From NCBI GenBank assembly GCA_020859745.1, contig JAJBVQ010000097.1, positions 1-7,978 on the forward strand: a stretch of 7,978 bases of DNA, given 5' to 3'. The number at the start of each line of letters is the position of its first letter. Positions within the stretch are counted from its first letter, which is position 1. Position numbers and translations under genes: made by a program. The notes beneath the pieces are model-generated. The model was not told where the DNA came from. It ran no database searches and saw only the letters and a program-made list of their open reading frames with translations. Of this stretch, positions 1 to 7,686 are shown in pieces. This stretch comes from Rikenellaceae bacterium (lineage in GTDB: Bacteria > Bacteroidota > Bacteroidia > Bacteroidales > Rikenellaceae).

Positions 1-57
1 GTTCTTTCTTTGTAAAGAAAGAACAGTACCAGACGAGGGTATAGATTTAACGAACGG
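1..57 (-). repeat. End of a dispersed intergenic repeat element, cut by the window edge
   Basis: Read on the minus strand, this stretch starts directly after the hexosaminidase stop codon with CCGTTCGTT, continues through TACCC and GGTACTGTTCT, and ends in a perfect hairpin at 1-24 (11-bp arms GTTCTTTCTTT / AAAGAAAGAAC, 2-nt loop). The same blocks in the same order occur after the histidine kinase stop codon (2972 downward) and, on the plus strand, at 2775-2829. It is therefore one end of the repeat family described at 2775-2972. The rest of this copy lies left of the window. The hairpin could end transcription of the hexosaminidase gene, but it has no clean T-tract, so that role is inference. 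Confidence 0.7.
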
Positions 58-2364
58 TTAATGTTTAAAGCCGGTCATAGTTTTCAGGGCCGTTTCGCCC
101 GGCAGCGCCCACTGGAGCGACAGCATGCCCCCGTTATTCATGTCGAAATACTCCACCCGGAACCTGTGCCAGCCCTTGGCCAGCGCCCGCTGCGCCGTCA
201 GTTTCGTATCCCCGTGCGGGCCATCGTTGTCGATCAGCAATTCGCCGTCCACATACAGCATCGAACCATCGTTCGAAGTCAGCGCGAACGTATAGACCCC
301 GTCCTGCGGCACCTCGATGAAACCCTCGTAGACCAGCCCCAGCCAGCCCTCCAGCTTCTCCGGAACCGCCACGCTGTCCAGCGTGTAATTCCGCACCACC
401 TTGGCCTCCTGTATCTCCGCACACTTGCGGCCCTTGAACTCGTGGTACACCATCCGTACACCGTCCTCCATCTTTTTGTCCGGCAAAGCCTGTGCCGGAG
501 AGTAAGCCTCCTTGCGGTACTCCGCCGTCTGCATCGCTCCCGCCGTTCCGTCTGGGCGGAACGGGCGGAAGATGAACTTCGTCGATTCCGTCACTGTAAT
601 AGGGCCTGTGTATAGCGTGGACTGAGCATTCGGGAAACTGCCGTCCATGGTGTAGCGCACCTCGATATTCGGCAGGATGCTGTTCACCGTAATCGTCGCC
701 GTGTCCACGAACACGTTGATATCGTTGAAACCCGTCAGGTCCGGCACGCGGTAATTGATCCCGTGGCGGTCGAGGTAATCCACCTGCGCCACGAAGCGTT
801 TTTCGAAATCGGCCCAGTCCTTCGCATCCGGCTGTACCCATGCTATTTCGCTCAAGGCCAGCAGGCGCGGCATGACCTGGTACTGCATCCGCCGCACGCT
901 CGGGATCCGTTCGCACCACGTGTTGGCCTGCACACCCCGGATATGCTTTATCTGTTCCGGCGTCAGGTTCCAGTCCGCCCGGTAGGTGGTCGGCTCGGTC
1001 TCGTACACCCGTTTGAGGTCGCGGGCCTGTTCGATGAAGTCGAAATAGAGCAGGAAATCCGGACAGACAATGACGTCGTTCCCCTGCGCGGTGGCCGTGG
1101 TCACCGCCTTCGGCGCCCAGTCGCGCCACCAGGTGATGGTAGCGGTCGGCGACAGCCCCCCGTCCACGATCTCGTCCCAGCCGATCAGCTTTTTGCCGTT
1201 GGCGTTGAAATGGCGTTCCATGTCGTGCACGAACCACGCCTGCAACTCGTGCTCGTCTTTCAGGTTATAGGTTTTGATGCGCGCCTGACAGTCCGGGCAG
1301 GCCTTCCAGTTGGTCTTTTCGACCTCGTCCGCCCCCAAGTGCACATATTCGTACGGGAAGAGGCTGAAAACCTCGCTGTAGACGTTCTTGGCGAACATCA
1401 GCGCCGAATCCTTGCCCGGGCAGAGCGGTGACGAGAAGGATTGTCCCCAGCTCGATTCCCCGGTGCAGGTGATCCACGGATAGCCCTGCTGCGCCCCCAT
1501 CAGGTGGCCCGGCATGTCCAGCTCCGGAATGACGTCGATCCCGCGCTCGGCGGCATAGGCGACAACATCGCGTATCTGCTCCTGCGTATAAAACCCGCCG
1601 TATAAGGTATCCCCGTCCTCCACTTTCAGGAGTTCCTGCGGGATCAGCATATCGGGATTGTCCTCTTTGACCGCCATCGCCATGCACTCGCGGTCCTGCC
1701 CGTTGAACTTGCGTCACGCGCCTTTTTCGGTCAAGAGAGGATACTGCTTGATCTCGATGCGCCAGCCCTGGTCGTCCGTGAGGTGCCAGTGGAATTTGTT
1801 GAGTTTGTAGGTCGCCATCAGGTCGATGAAATCCTTGACCTGATCGGCGGTGTAGAAATGGCGGCTCACGTCGAGATGAGCGCCGCGCCAGTCGAAGCGC
1901 GGCGCGTCATTGATCGTCACATAGGGGATCCGGCTGTCTTTCGGATCGGCCGGCACCAGTTGCCGCAGGGTGGCGATCCCCATCAGTACGCTGCGCGGCG
2001 ATGCCCCCTGAATGGTGATCCCTTTGTCATCGACGGTTAAGGTATATGCTTCGGGGTTGTTGTCGTCGAGTCCCAGTTGCAAGTCGATATTCCCCTCCTT
2101 ACCCGGTCGTGCGGCTTCGAGCTGCAAGGCGGAGGATTTCGCCAAAGCCTCGGTCAGGTATTTAGCTGCGGGGGCCAGCGCCGAATCGGCCGAAACGGTC
2201 ATACCGCTTTTGAGCTTGAACACGCCGTGTCCCTCTGTCACCGAAACGGGCTTCGGGATCACGTTGATCTCGGGCATGACAGCCTGCTGCGTGCCGCACG
2301 AGGCGGTAAAGAGCGATACGGCCGCTATCGCAGCGGCGAGTGCCGGGAAGTTTTTTTTCAGCAT
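58..2364 (-). pseudogene. GH20 beta-N-acetylhexosaminidase (lipoprotein-like, with PA14 domain), interrupted by one in-frame TGA
   Basis: The 768-codon frame encodes a family 20 glycoside hydrolase, which removes terminal GlcNAc/GalNAc from glycans such as mucins or N-glycans. Residues 1-23 form a lipoprotein-like signal ending in TASC (Cys23). A GH20b-type N-domain follows (about 32-150), then the TIM-barrel catalytic domain from DWRG (158-161), with HWHLTDDQGWR at 192-202, DMPGH at 283-287 and HLGADE at 342-347, whose Asp346-Glu347 are the expected catalytic pair. A chitobiase-type C-terminal domain (about 552-611) and a PA14 domain (about 660-752) complete it. Codon 217 (1714-1716) is TGA where relatives typically have Trp in 'GAWR'; homology continues in the same frame, so this is a substitution, not a frameshift. 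Translation would stop before the catalytic acids; restart at ATG 1683 would lack the start of the barrel. No other disablement is seen. Start chosen at 2364 because the signal peptide begins there. The gene lies 41 nt after rbfA and is probably co-transcribed with it. Confidence 0.88.
1714..1716 (-). other. In-frame TGA (codon 217) in the hexosaminidase gene
   Basis: On the minus strand the codons read L-T-E-K-G-A-TGA-R-K-F-N-G-Q-D. The residue between GA and R in this GH20 segment is normally Trp, so a single TGG-to-TGA change explains the stop. The frame is open for 227 nt-scale distances on both sides: 216 codons before it and 551 sense codons after it. TGA also ends the neighbouring histidine kinase gene, where reading through would add only about 14 residues of repeat-derived sequence, so a general reassignment of TGA to Trp is not supported. 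Confidence 0.9.
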
Positions 2365-2405
2365 AGTCTTTGAGTTGGGTTTAAGTTCAGGGCCACGGCT
2401 CGCGG

Positions 2406-2753
2406 CTATTCTTTGATGAGCTTTTCGATGCGGTCGACGTACTCCAGCGAGTCGTCGATCGCAAAAGCGATCTCGGGCACGGTCCGGAGCTGGTTCTTCA
2501 CCCGTTTGCCGAGTTCGTAACGGATCGTGGAGGCGTTCTCTTTCAAGGCTTCGAGGATCGCGGGCCCTTTGTCGAAGGGGAACACGCTGAGGTATATCTT
2601 GGCGAAGGTCAGGTCGGGACTGACGCGCACTTTCGACACGGTTACCATCGCGCCCTGCACCAGGTGCCGGGCCTCTTTCAGGAAGATATCGCTGATGTCT
2701 TTCTGTATCTGTCGCCCGACTTTCTGCTGACGGGTCGTCTCTTCTCTTTCCAT
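2406..2753 (-). CDS. rbfA: Ribosome-binding factor A (30S maturation)
   Basis: This 115-aa protein has the size and sequence pattern of RbfA, a KH-fold factor that binds free 30S subunits near the 5' helix of 16S rRNA and assists late processing and cold adaptation. Family signatures seen are the N-terminal basic helix (ETTRQQKVGRQIQKDI), RVSPDLTFAKIYLSV in the middle, and RYELGKRVKNQL with VPEIAFAIDDSLEYVDRIEKL near the C-terminus. It is complete, starting at ATG 2753 and ending in TAG. No clear TAnnTTTG promoter is visible in the short AT-rich stretch between the ATG and the repeat element at 2775. The hexosaminidase gene follows after 41 nt, suggesting one transcript. Confidence 0.95.
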   Translation of the reverse strand: MEREETTRQQKVGRQIQKDISDIFLKEARHLVQGAMVTVSKVRVSPDLTFAKIYLSVFPFDKGPAILEALKENASTIRYELGKRVKNQLRTVPEIAFAIDDSLEYVDRIEKLIKE

Positions 2754-2803
2754 AATCTATTTGTCTATTTATTTGGTTCGTTTTATCTCTACCCGCATGG
2801 AAC

Positions 2804-2829
2804 GGTTCTTTCTTTGAAAAGAAAGAACC
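2804..2829. repeat. Perfect hairpin inside the repeat element
   Basis: Arms GGTTCTTTCTTT and AAAGAAAGAACC (12 bp) flank a 2-nt centre. It corresponds to the 11-bp hairpin at 1-24. It could form in transcripts of either strand, and it lies between the histidine kinase and rbfA, where it may reduce read-through. Neither strand has a long T-run directly after it, so terminator function is not established. Confidence 0.75.
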
Positions 2830-2839
2830 AAAGAGCCGA

Positions 2840-2877
2840 CGCCGAGCGCCATCAAGCCGGCTTGAATGGCCGAGGCG
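2840..2877. repeat. Large GC-rich hairpin in the centre of the repeat element
   Basis: The core is the perfect 12-bp palindrome CAAGCCGGCTTG (2853-2864). GCCAT (2848-2852) pairs with ATGGC (2866-2870) around a single bulged A at 2865. Beyond an internal loop, CGCC (2840-2843) pairs with GGCG (2874-2877). A foldback of this quality in a short intergenic repeat suggests that structure, in DNA or RNA, is selected or that the element moves through a hairpin form. Confidence 0.7.
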
Positions 2878-2972
2878 CAAGGAGGAAGACCGAAGGTCAA
2901 CCCGCAGGCAAAACGAGCGGAGCGAAGTTAGAGAGAACAGTACCCTCCATGGGGTAGTAATAAAACGAACGG

Positions 2973-3938
2973 TCATTTGGAATTGATACGGATAAAAACC
3001 CGCGTACCGCCTCCGTTCGGACGGCTGTCGATCCGGAGTTCCCCCCGGATCGAGCTGATCCGGGAAGCGATATTCGACAGCCCCATGCCGTCCGACTCCG
3101 CCTCCGTATCAAAACCCTTGCCATCGTCCGCCACATGGACCGTCACCCACTCCCGCTCCGTCCCCATATCTATCGCCAGCGATTTCGCCCCAGCATGCTT
3201 CAGCGTATTGTTGATCAGCTCGCAGACCACCCGGTAGAGAATCACCTCCTTGTCCGGATTGAACCTCACCTCCCGCATATTGCCCGGGCTGAACACGATC
3301 CGCGTGGCCGGGCACATCGGCTGCAACTTGTGGATAAACGTGTTCAGCGCCCGCGCCACCCCGAAATTGTTCAGCACATGCGGGCTCAGGTTATTCGAGA
3401 TCTCCGTCAGCCCCTTGACCGCCTCGTTGATCACATACTCCGTGTTCGCCAATATCTCTTTCTGCGTATCGTTCAACTGCTGCGTCGAGAGCGCCGACAC
3501 GCTCATCCGCACCGACGACAGCAGCGGTCCCAGCCCGTCGTGCAGCTCCTTCGAGATAATCTGCCGCTGGTTCTCCTCCGCCCGGATCACCGCGCTCAGC
3601 ACCCTCTTCTCGCTGTTGCACCGCTGCTCCTCCCGCAGCGCGATGTAGTTCAGGATCTTCTTGATCATAAAGACCCCCAGCGCAAAGCAAAGCGACGTGG
3701 CCACCCCCACCCAGACATAATATTCCGGCTCCATCACGATCATGTTCGTCCTCCCCTGCGTACGTTCCGAGAGCGCCTGGGCGAACTCGTTGAACCGCAT
3801 GGCGCACATCAGCACCAGCGCGATGGTGATCAGTATCCACGACGAGTTGAACTTGGTCGTGCGCGTCAGGCGCACGGCCACCCCGGCCGCAAATATCTGC
3901 AACACGATCGAGATGACGAGCAGGATGAGAAGTACCAT
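2973..3938 (-). CDS. Membrane sensor histidine kinase, HisKA_3 (NarL-partner) type
   Basis: The 321-aa protein has three hydrophobic segments (about 2-22, 33-48 and 73-95), with the 49-72 stretch between the last two, and no recognisable large sensor domain. A helical linker leads to the HisKA_3 dimerisation/phosphoacceptor motif ELHDGLGP at 131-138, with His133 as the expected autophosphorylation site. The HATPase_c domain has the N-box ELINNTLKHA (240-249), the G1 box DDGKGF (271-276), GMGLSNI (284-290) and a glycine stretch NGGGT (308-312). All motifs needed for ATP binding and autophosphorylation appear present. Kinases of this class phosphorylate LuxR/NarL-type regulators, but none is in the window, so its target is unknown. 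It ends in TGA, directly against the repeat element, and is transcribed divergently from the AsmA-like gene. Confidence 0.93.
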   Translation of the reverse strand: MVLLILLVISIVLQIFAAGVAVRLTRTTKFNSSWILITIALVLMCAMRFNEFAQALSERTQGRTNMIVMEPEYYVWVGVATSLCFALGVFMIKKILNYIALREEQRCNSEKRVLSAVIRAEENQRQIISKELHDGLGPLLSSVRMSVSALSTQQLNDTQKEILANTEYVINEAVKGLTEISNNLSPHVLNNFGVARALNTFIHKLQPMCPATRIVFSPGNMREVRFNPDKEVILYRVVCELINNTLKHAGAKSLAIDMGTEREWVTVHVADDGKGFDTEAESDGMGLSNIASRISSIRGELRIDSRPNGGGTRVFIRINSK

Positions 3939-3951
3939 ATTTACCGGCCTT

Positions 3952-3959
3952 AAAGATAC
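3952..3959 (-). promoter_or_regulatory. Candidate -7 box for the histidine kinase gene
   Basis: Read on the minus strand this is TATCTTTA, one base off the Bacteroidota -7 consensus TAnnTTTG, in the context TTTCGTATCTTTA. It ends 13 nt before the kinase ATG, giving a 5' leader of only about 9 nt. No clear TTTG -33 element lies at the usual distance, so support is moderate. Confidence 0.45.
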
Positions 3960-4050
3960 GAAATTTCCCGTTCACCGCCACTTCCTCTCCGTCGGCCGCC
4001 ACCCGGAAGGCACAGGTAAATCCGGTGTACGCCCCGAACCGGAAAAATCG

Positions 4051-4058
4051 TATCTTTG
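4051..4058 (+). promoter_or_regulatory. Candidate -7 box for the AsmA-like gene
   Basis: TATCTTTG is an exact match to the Bacteroidota -7 consensus TAnnTTTG and sits 6 nt before the ATG at 4065. Transcription would begin within a few bases of the start codon, implying a leaderless or nearly leaderless message. No good -33 TTTG is visible upstream. Confidence 0.55.
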
Positions 4059-4064
4059 GGAACC

Positions 4065-7000
4065 ATGAAACGGAAAACTGTCAGGAAACTCATTTTCATT
4101 CCCCTCGGTACCATCGTGCTGCTCCTGGGCCTGGCCATCGGCGCGGCGGCCCTGCTGCTCACGCCCAAACGGCTCACCCCCCTCGTGTCGCGGGTTTGCG
4201 ACCGCTACCTCGATGCGCAGGTTCGGTTCGACACCGTCAGCGTATCGCTGTTCCAGGATTTCCCATACATCACCCTCAGGCTGCGCGGCACCGAGATCAT
4301 CTCGCACGCCTTCGACGGCCTGCCCGATTCCTTGCGGCAAGCCATGCCCGCCGAGGCCGACACGCTGGCCCGCATCGGACGGTTGGACGTCTCGCTGAAC
4401 GCGTGGGACCTCGCCTCCGGAAAGGCCGACATCCGGCGCATCGGGCTGGAAGACGCCCGCCTGAACGCCTATGTGGCCCCGAACGGAACCGCCAACTGGG
4501 ACATCTACCAAAGCGATCCGGCGGACGAGGATACCGCATCCGCCGCCTTCGAAGTCAACATCGACCGCATATCCGTCCGGCGCGGCCTGCACCTGGTTTA
4601 CGACAGCCGGCCCGATCAGGTCGCCGCCTCCGTCGGAATGAAAAGCCTTTTCGTCCGCGGGCGGCTCTCCACCGACCTGCTGCAAAACGACATCCGGCGG
4701 CTGCGGCTGCGGGAGTGCACCGCCAGCCTGATGCTGGACGGAAAAGCCAGCGCCGTGACCATCGACAGCCTGACGGTGGACGGCAGGCGGCGCGTGGATT
4801 ACGCCTTGGATTTGGCGGCCAAAGAGGTCAGTTGGGACAGCATCCACTGGCTCGACTCCGTCCGGCTGCACACCGGCATCCTGTTCCACGGCAAAGACCA
4901 CCGGGAGGCGACTGTCAGCGATTTCAGCTTGCGCCTGAACGACATGCTCGTGACCGCCGGCGGCGAAGCCGCGTTCCGGGGCGACAGCATCGCCACCGCT
5001 TTCGGGCTGCGGACGGAAGGGATGAGGCTCGCCAGCCTGCTGCACCTGGCGCCCTCCGAGATTTTGCCGCTGGCCCGGGATTACGAAACCGATCTGACCA
5101 CCGACCTCGACCTGCGCATCGACGGGACTTACAACCCGGCGACGGGAACTTTGCCGGACATCACCGCCGACTGGCGCATCCCGGCCGGATACCTCTATTA
5201 TACCAAAGACCGGAACGGCAGCCGCATCGACACGCTGGCGCTGGATGCCACCCTGCGCTACCGGCCCCGCGACCCGGATTCCACGGGCATCGACCTGCGG
5301 CTGTTGAAGCTCTCCGGCATCGGGCTGAACCTCTCCGCCCGGGGAAAACTCGACCGGCTGGCCGGCGATCCCGAATTTTCGGGGACGGTGAAGGGGGATT
5401 TGTCGCTGGACTACCTGACCCGGCACTTCCCGTCGCCGCAGGGGACGACGGTGCGGGGCCGCATCGCCATGGACCTTAGCGGGAGGACACGGCTCAGTCA
5501 GCTCGACCCGGCCCGCGTCGGCGGTGCCCGGCTGGGCGGCCACCTGACGGTCGACACCCTTCTGGTGAACGTTCCCCAAAGGGATTTCCACCTGATGGTC
5601 GGCCACGGACGGCTGGGGATGGGAACGGGCCTGGCCCGCACAGACTCACTGATGGCCAAAGGGACGCAGGCCGTGGGCGCCACGCTCACCCTCGACACGC
5701 TGGACATGGACATCGGCCGCGACCGCTGCGTCACGGGCCGGGCGATCCGGGTGCACGCCACTACCTCGGCCAAAAATATCGCCCGCGACACCACGGCGGT
5801 GCATCCGTCGCAGGGCATACTCTCGGCCACCGGAATACGGATCGAGGCGGGCGATTCCACCGTCTTTATCGGCCGGGGAGTGGAGAGCCGGTGGAGCATA
5901 CTCCCTGCCGCGGACGATCCCCGGATACCGCGCCTCGCTTTGCAGGTGCAGGCCCGGCGGCTCTCGCTCCGCGAAGCCGACAGCCGTTTCGTCATCCGGC
6001 AGGGAAGCGTGGGACTGGACGCCACGCTGTACCGTCCGGACAGCGCCGTCCGGGCGCGGCGGGAGAGACAGCTCGATTCGCTGCAACGGCTCTATCCGGC
6101 TGTGGAGCGCGATTCGCTTTTCGCGCATGCGCGGGCTGTGCGGACGCCCCGGCAGCGGCAGGAGGACGAATTTTCCGGAAGCGACATCGACATGCGGGTC
6201 TCTTCGGATCTCGGCGAAGTATTGAGGCGGTGGCAGGTGAGCGGGACGGTTAAGGCGCTGTCGGGGCGTATCGTGACGCCTTACTTCCCGATGGCCACCA
6301 CCCTGCGCGACGTGGATATCGCGTTCAACACGGACGAAGTGCGCCTGAACCGCACATTTATCAAGTCGGGCGAGTCCCAGATGGTGCTTACGGGCGACGT
6401 GACGGGGCTGAGAAGGGCTATGCTGGGCCGCGGCCGCCTGCGGGGAAATATGACCGTCGTGGCCGACACGCTCAACCTGAACGAGATCGTACGGGTGGCC
6501 AATGCCGGTTCGGAACTGGTGGCGCAAGGGGGCGTGGGGCACACCGAGAGCGACGACCAGCTGGAAGAGCGCATCGCACTTTCGGCGGACACCACGTCGG
6601 TCAGCTCGCTGCTGGTGGTGCCGGGCAATATCGACATGACGTTCGACATGACGGTGCACCACGGGGTGTATGCCAACCTGGCGCTGGACAGCCTCGCGGG
6701 CGAAGTCGTGGCCCGCAACCGGGCGATCCGGCTCTCCGACCTGGTCATGCGGAGCAACGCGGGGAACCTGAAAATGACGGGGCTGTATGCCACGCGGACG
6801 CCGCAGGATATCCAGACGGGCTTCGACCTGGAGATGGAGAAGATGCAGGTGGCCCGGCTGATCGAACTGGTGCCGTCGATCGACACGCTGATGCCGATGC
6901 TGCGCTCTTTCGAGGGGGTGGTGGATTGCCAGATCGCGGTGACGGCGCAGCTGGACAGCGCGATGAACATCCTGCTGCCGTCGCTGAATGCGGCCTGCCA

Positions 7001-7556
7001 CATCGACGGCGACAGCCTGGTGCTGATGGACGGCGAGACCTTTGCGGAGATCTCGAAAAAACTGATGTTCAAGAACAAGAAACGGAACCTGATCGACCAC
7101 ATTTCGGCGGAGCTGCTGGTGCGGGATTCGCAGATCGAGATCTTCCCGTTCGTGGTGGAGATAGACCGCTACCGCGCGGCGGTGAGCGGCGTGCATAAAA
7201 TGGACATGACGTTCAATTACCACATCTCGGTGCTCAAATCGCCGATCCCTTTCCGGCTGGGGATCGACATATTCGGCGACCTGGACGATTTCGACTTCAA
7301 AATCACGCGGGCGCGGTACAAGAACGCCAACCTGCCCACGCGGGTCGAACTGATCGAGAATACGCGGATGAACCTGCGGAATTATATCCGGGATGTCTTC
7401 CTGCGCGGGCCGCAGGCCGAGGACAGGCTCAAGCTGCGCATCACCCCCGAGACCGCCTCCCCGACGGAGCTGCTGCCGCCGGCCGATTCGCTGGGCGGCC
7501 CGGATGCAATGGGGTTGCAGTTGCTCGAAACGGCGCTACCGGAAGAAAATCCTTAA
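4065..7556 (+). CDS. AsmA-like family envelope protein (1163 aa)
   Basis: The protein has a short basic N-terminus (MKRKTVRK), one hydrophobic anchor (about 9-33) and a long, probably periplasmic, beta-rich body. The first segment after the anchor (LTPLVSRVCDRYLDAQVRF, then FQDFPYITLRLRG) and the C-terminal block around 1046-1110 (FNYHISVLKSPIPFRLGIDI followed by a GDLDDFDF stretch and NLRNYIRDVF) match the pattern of Bacteroidota AsmA-like proteins. A charged, Arg/Asp-rich section around 656-705 breaks the beta-rich pattern. In proteobacteria AsmA-clan proteins (TamB, YhdP, YdbH) form grooves that carry phospholipids between inner and outer membrane; a similar role here is inference. Start chosen at ATG 4065 rather than the in-frame TTG at 4056, which lies inside the -7 box. 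Coding is continuous to TAA with no sign of damage; no Shine-Dalgarno is seen. Confidence 0.87.
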   Translation: MKRKTVRKLIFIPLGTIVLLLGLAIGAAALLLTPKRLTPLVSRVCDRYLDAQVRFDTVSVSLFQDFPYITLRLRGTEIISHAFDGLPDSLRQAMPAEADTLARIGRLDVSLNAWDLASGKADIRRIGLEDARLNAYVAPNGTANWDIYQSDPADEDTASAAFEVNIDRISVRRGLHLVYDSRPDQVAASVGMKSLFVRGRLSTDLLQNDIRRLRLRECTASLMLDGKASAVTIDSLTVDGRRRVDYALDLAAKEVSWDSIHWLDSVRLHTGILFHGKDHREATVSDFSLRLNDMLVTAGGEAAFRGDSIATAFGLRTEGMRLASLLHLAPSEILPLARDYETDLTTDLDLRIDGTYNPATGTLPDITADWRIPAGYLYYTKDRNGSRIDTLALDATLRYRPRDPDSTGIDLRLLKLSGIGLNLSARGKLDRLAGDPEFSGTVKGDLSLDYLTRHFPSPQGTTVRGRIAMDLSGRTRLSQLDPARVGGARLGGHLTVDTLLVNVPQRDFHLMVGHGRLGMGTGLARTDSLMAKGTQAVGATLTLDTLDMDIGRDRCVTGRAIRVHATTSAKNIARDTTAVHPSQGILSATGIRIEAGDSTVFIGRGVESRWSILPAADDPRIPRLALQVQARRLSLREADSRFVIRQGSVGLDATLYRPDSAVRARRERQLDSLQRLYPAVERDSLFAHARAVRTPRQRQEDEFSGSDIDMRVSSDLGEVLRRWQVSGTVKALSGRIVTPYFPMATTLRDVDIAFNTDEVRLNRTFIKSGESQMVLTGDVTGLRRAMLGRGRLRGNMTVVADTLNLNEIVRVANAGSELVAQGGVGHTESDDQLEERIALSADTTSVSSLLVVPGNIDMTFDMTVHHGVYANLALDSLAGEVVARNRAIRLSDLVMRSNAGNLKMTGLYATRTPQDIQTGFDLEMEKMQVARLIELVPSIDTLMPMLRSFEGVVDCQIAVTAQLDSAMNILLPSLNAACHIDGDSLVLMDGETFAEISKKLMFKNKKRNLIDHISAELLVRDSQIEIFPFVVEIDRYRAAVSGVHKMDMTFNYHISVLKSPIPFRLGIDIFGDLDDFDFKITRARYKNANLPTRVELIENTRMNLRNYIRDVFLRGPQAEDRLKLRITPETASPTELLPPADSLGGPDAMGLQLLETALPEENP

Positions 7557-7638
7557 AATTCCTTCTTTCTTTCGATTGCTGATTTTCAGCCTATTCGATG
7601 CAGGTGGATAAAATTTTTGCGATTTTCTCGCCTCTTTT

Positions 7639-7669
7639 TTTGGAAAATCGGGAAAACGCCGTACTTTTG
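7639..7669 (+). promoter_or_regulatory. Promoter of the tRNA-Val gene
   Basis: TTTG (7639-7642) and TACTTTTG (7662-7669) match the Bacteroidota -33 and -7 elements exactly with 19 nt between them. Initiation is expected near 7674, about 13 nt before the mature tRNA 5' end. This is the best-formed promoter in the window. Confidence 0.8.
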
Positions 7670-7686
7670 TATCGCAATCGACGCAA

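Larger units (their letters stand above)
2775..2972. repeat. MITE-like intergenic repeat with imperfect terminal inverted repeats of about 40 bp
   Basis: The left end on the plus strand (2775-2816) and the right end read on the minus strand (2972-2931) match in order: GTTCGTTTTAT, CTACCC, CATGGA and GTTCT, separated by small gaps. The element fills nearly all the space between the kinase stop codon and rbfA. It contains a perfect 12-bp hairpin (2804-2829), a large GC-rich hairpin (2840-2877) and a purine-rich tail with AAAACGAGCG. Short open frames cross it, but they overlap or enter neighbouring genes in other frames and have no recognisable protein, so it is best read as non-coding. The end sequence also occurs at 1-57. 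No clear target-site duplication or transposase is seen, so mobility is inference. Confidence 0.65.

Noticed and set aside
134..1237. Long minus-strand open frame overlapping the hexosaminidase
   Set aside because: It is the same strand but a different frame from the clear GH20 frame, with Gly/Arg/Ala-rich nonsense composition. It could have suggested a frameshift, but GH20 homology stays in one frame throughout.
1714..1716. Selenocysteine at the in-frame TGA
   Set aside because: The expected residue is Trp rather than Cys, the enzyme family has no redox chemistry at this site, and I see no convincing SECIS-like hairpin placed just after the codon.
1714..1716. Genome-wide reassignment of TGA to Trp
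   Set aside because: The histidine kinase ends at a TGA in the expected place, and reading through would only add about 14 repeat-derived residues. Gut Bacteroidota use the standard bacterial code.
2365..2976. Upstream extension of the hexosaminidase frame to an ATG at 2976
   Set aside because: The extension runs through the repeat element and rbfA out of frame, and the lipoprotein-like signal peptide begins at 2364, so the long start is not real.
3972..5606. A 544-codon open frame on the minus strand across the AsmA-like gene
   Set aside because: It lies antisense to a well-supported gene, its composition is low-complexity (rich in G, V, Q, P, R), and it shows no recognisable motif. GC-rich coding DNA often leaves such open antisense frames.
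5646..7223. A 525-codon minus-strand open frame rich in His, Arg and Gln
   Set aside because: It is the antisense shadow of the AsmA-like gene with biased composition and no domain pattern.
7578..7590. GCTGA-TTT-TCAGC hairpin after the AsmA-like gene as a terminator
   Set aside because: The stem is only 5 bp and no T-tract follows, so it is too weak to call.
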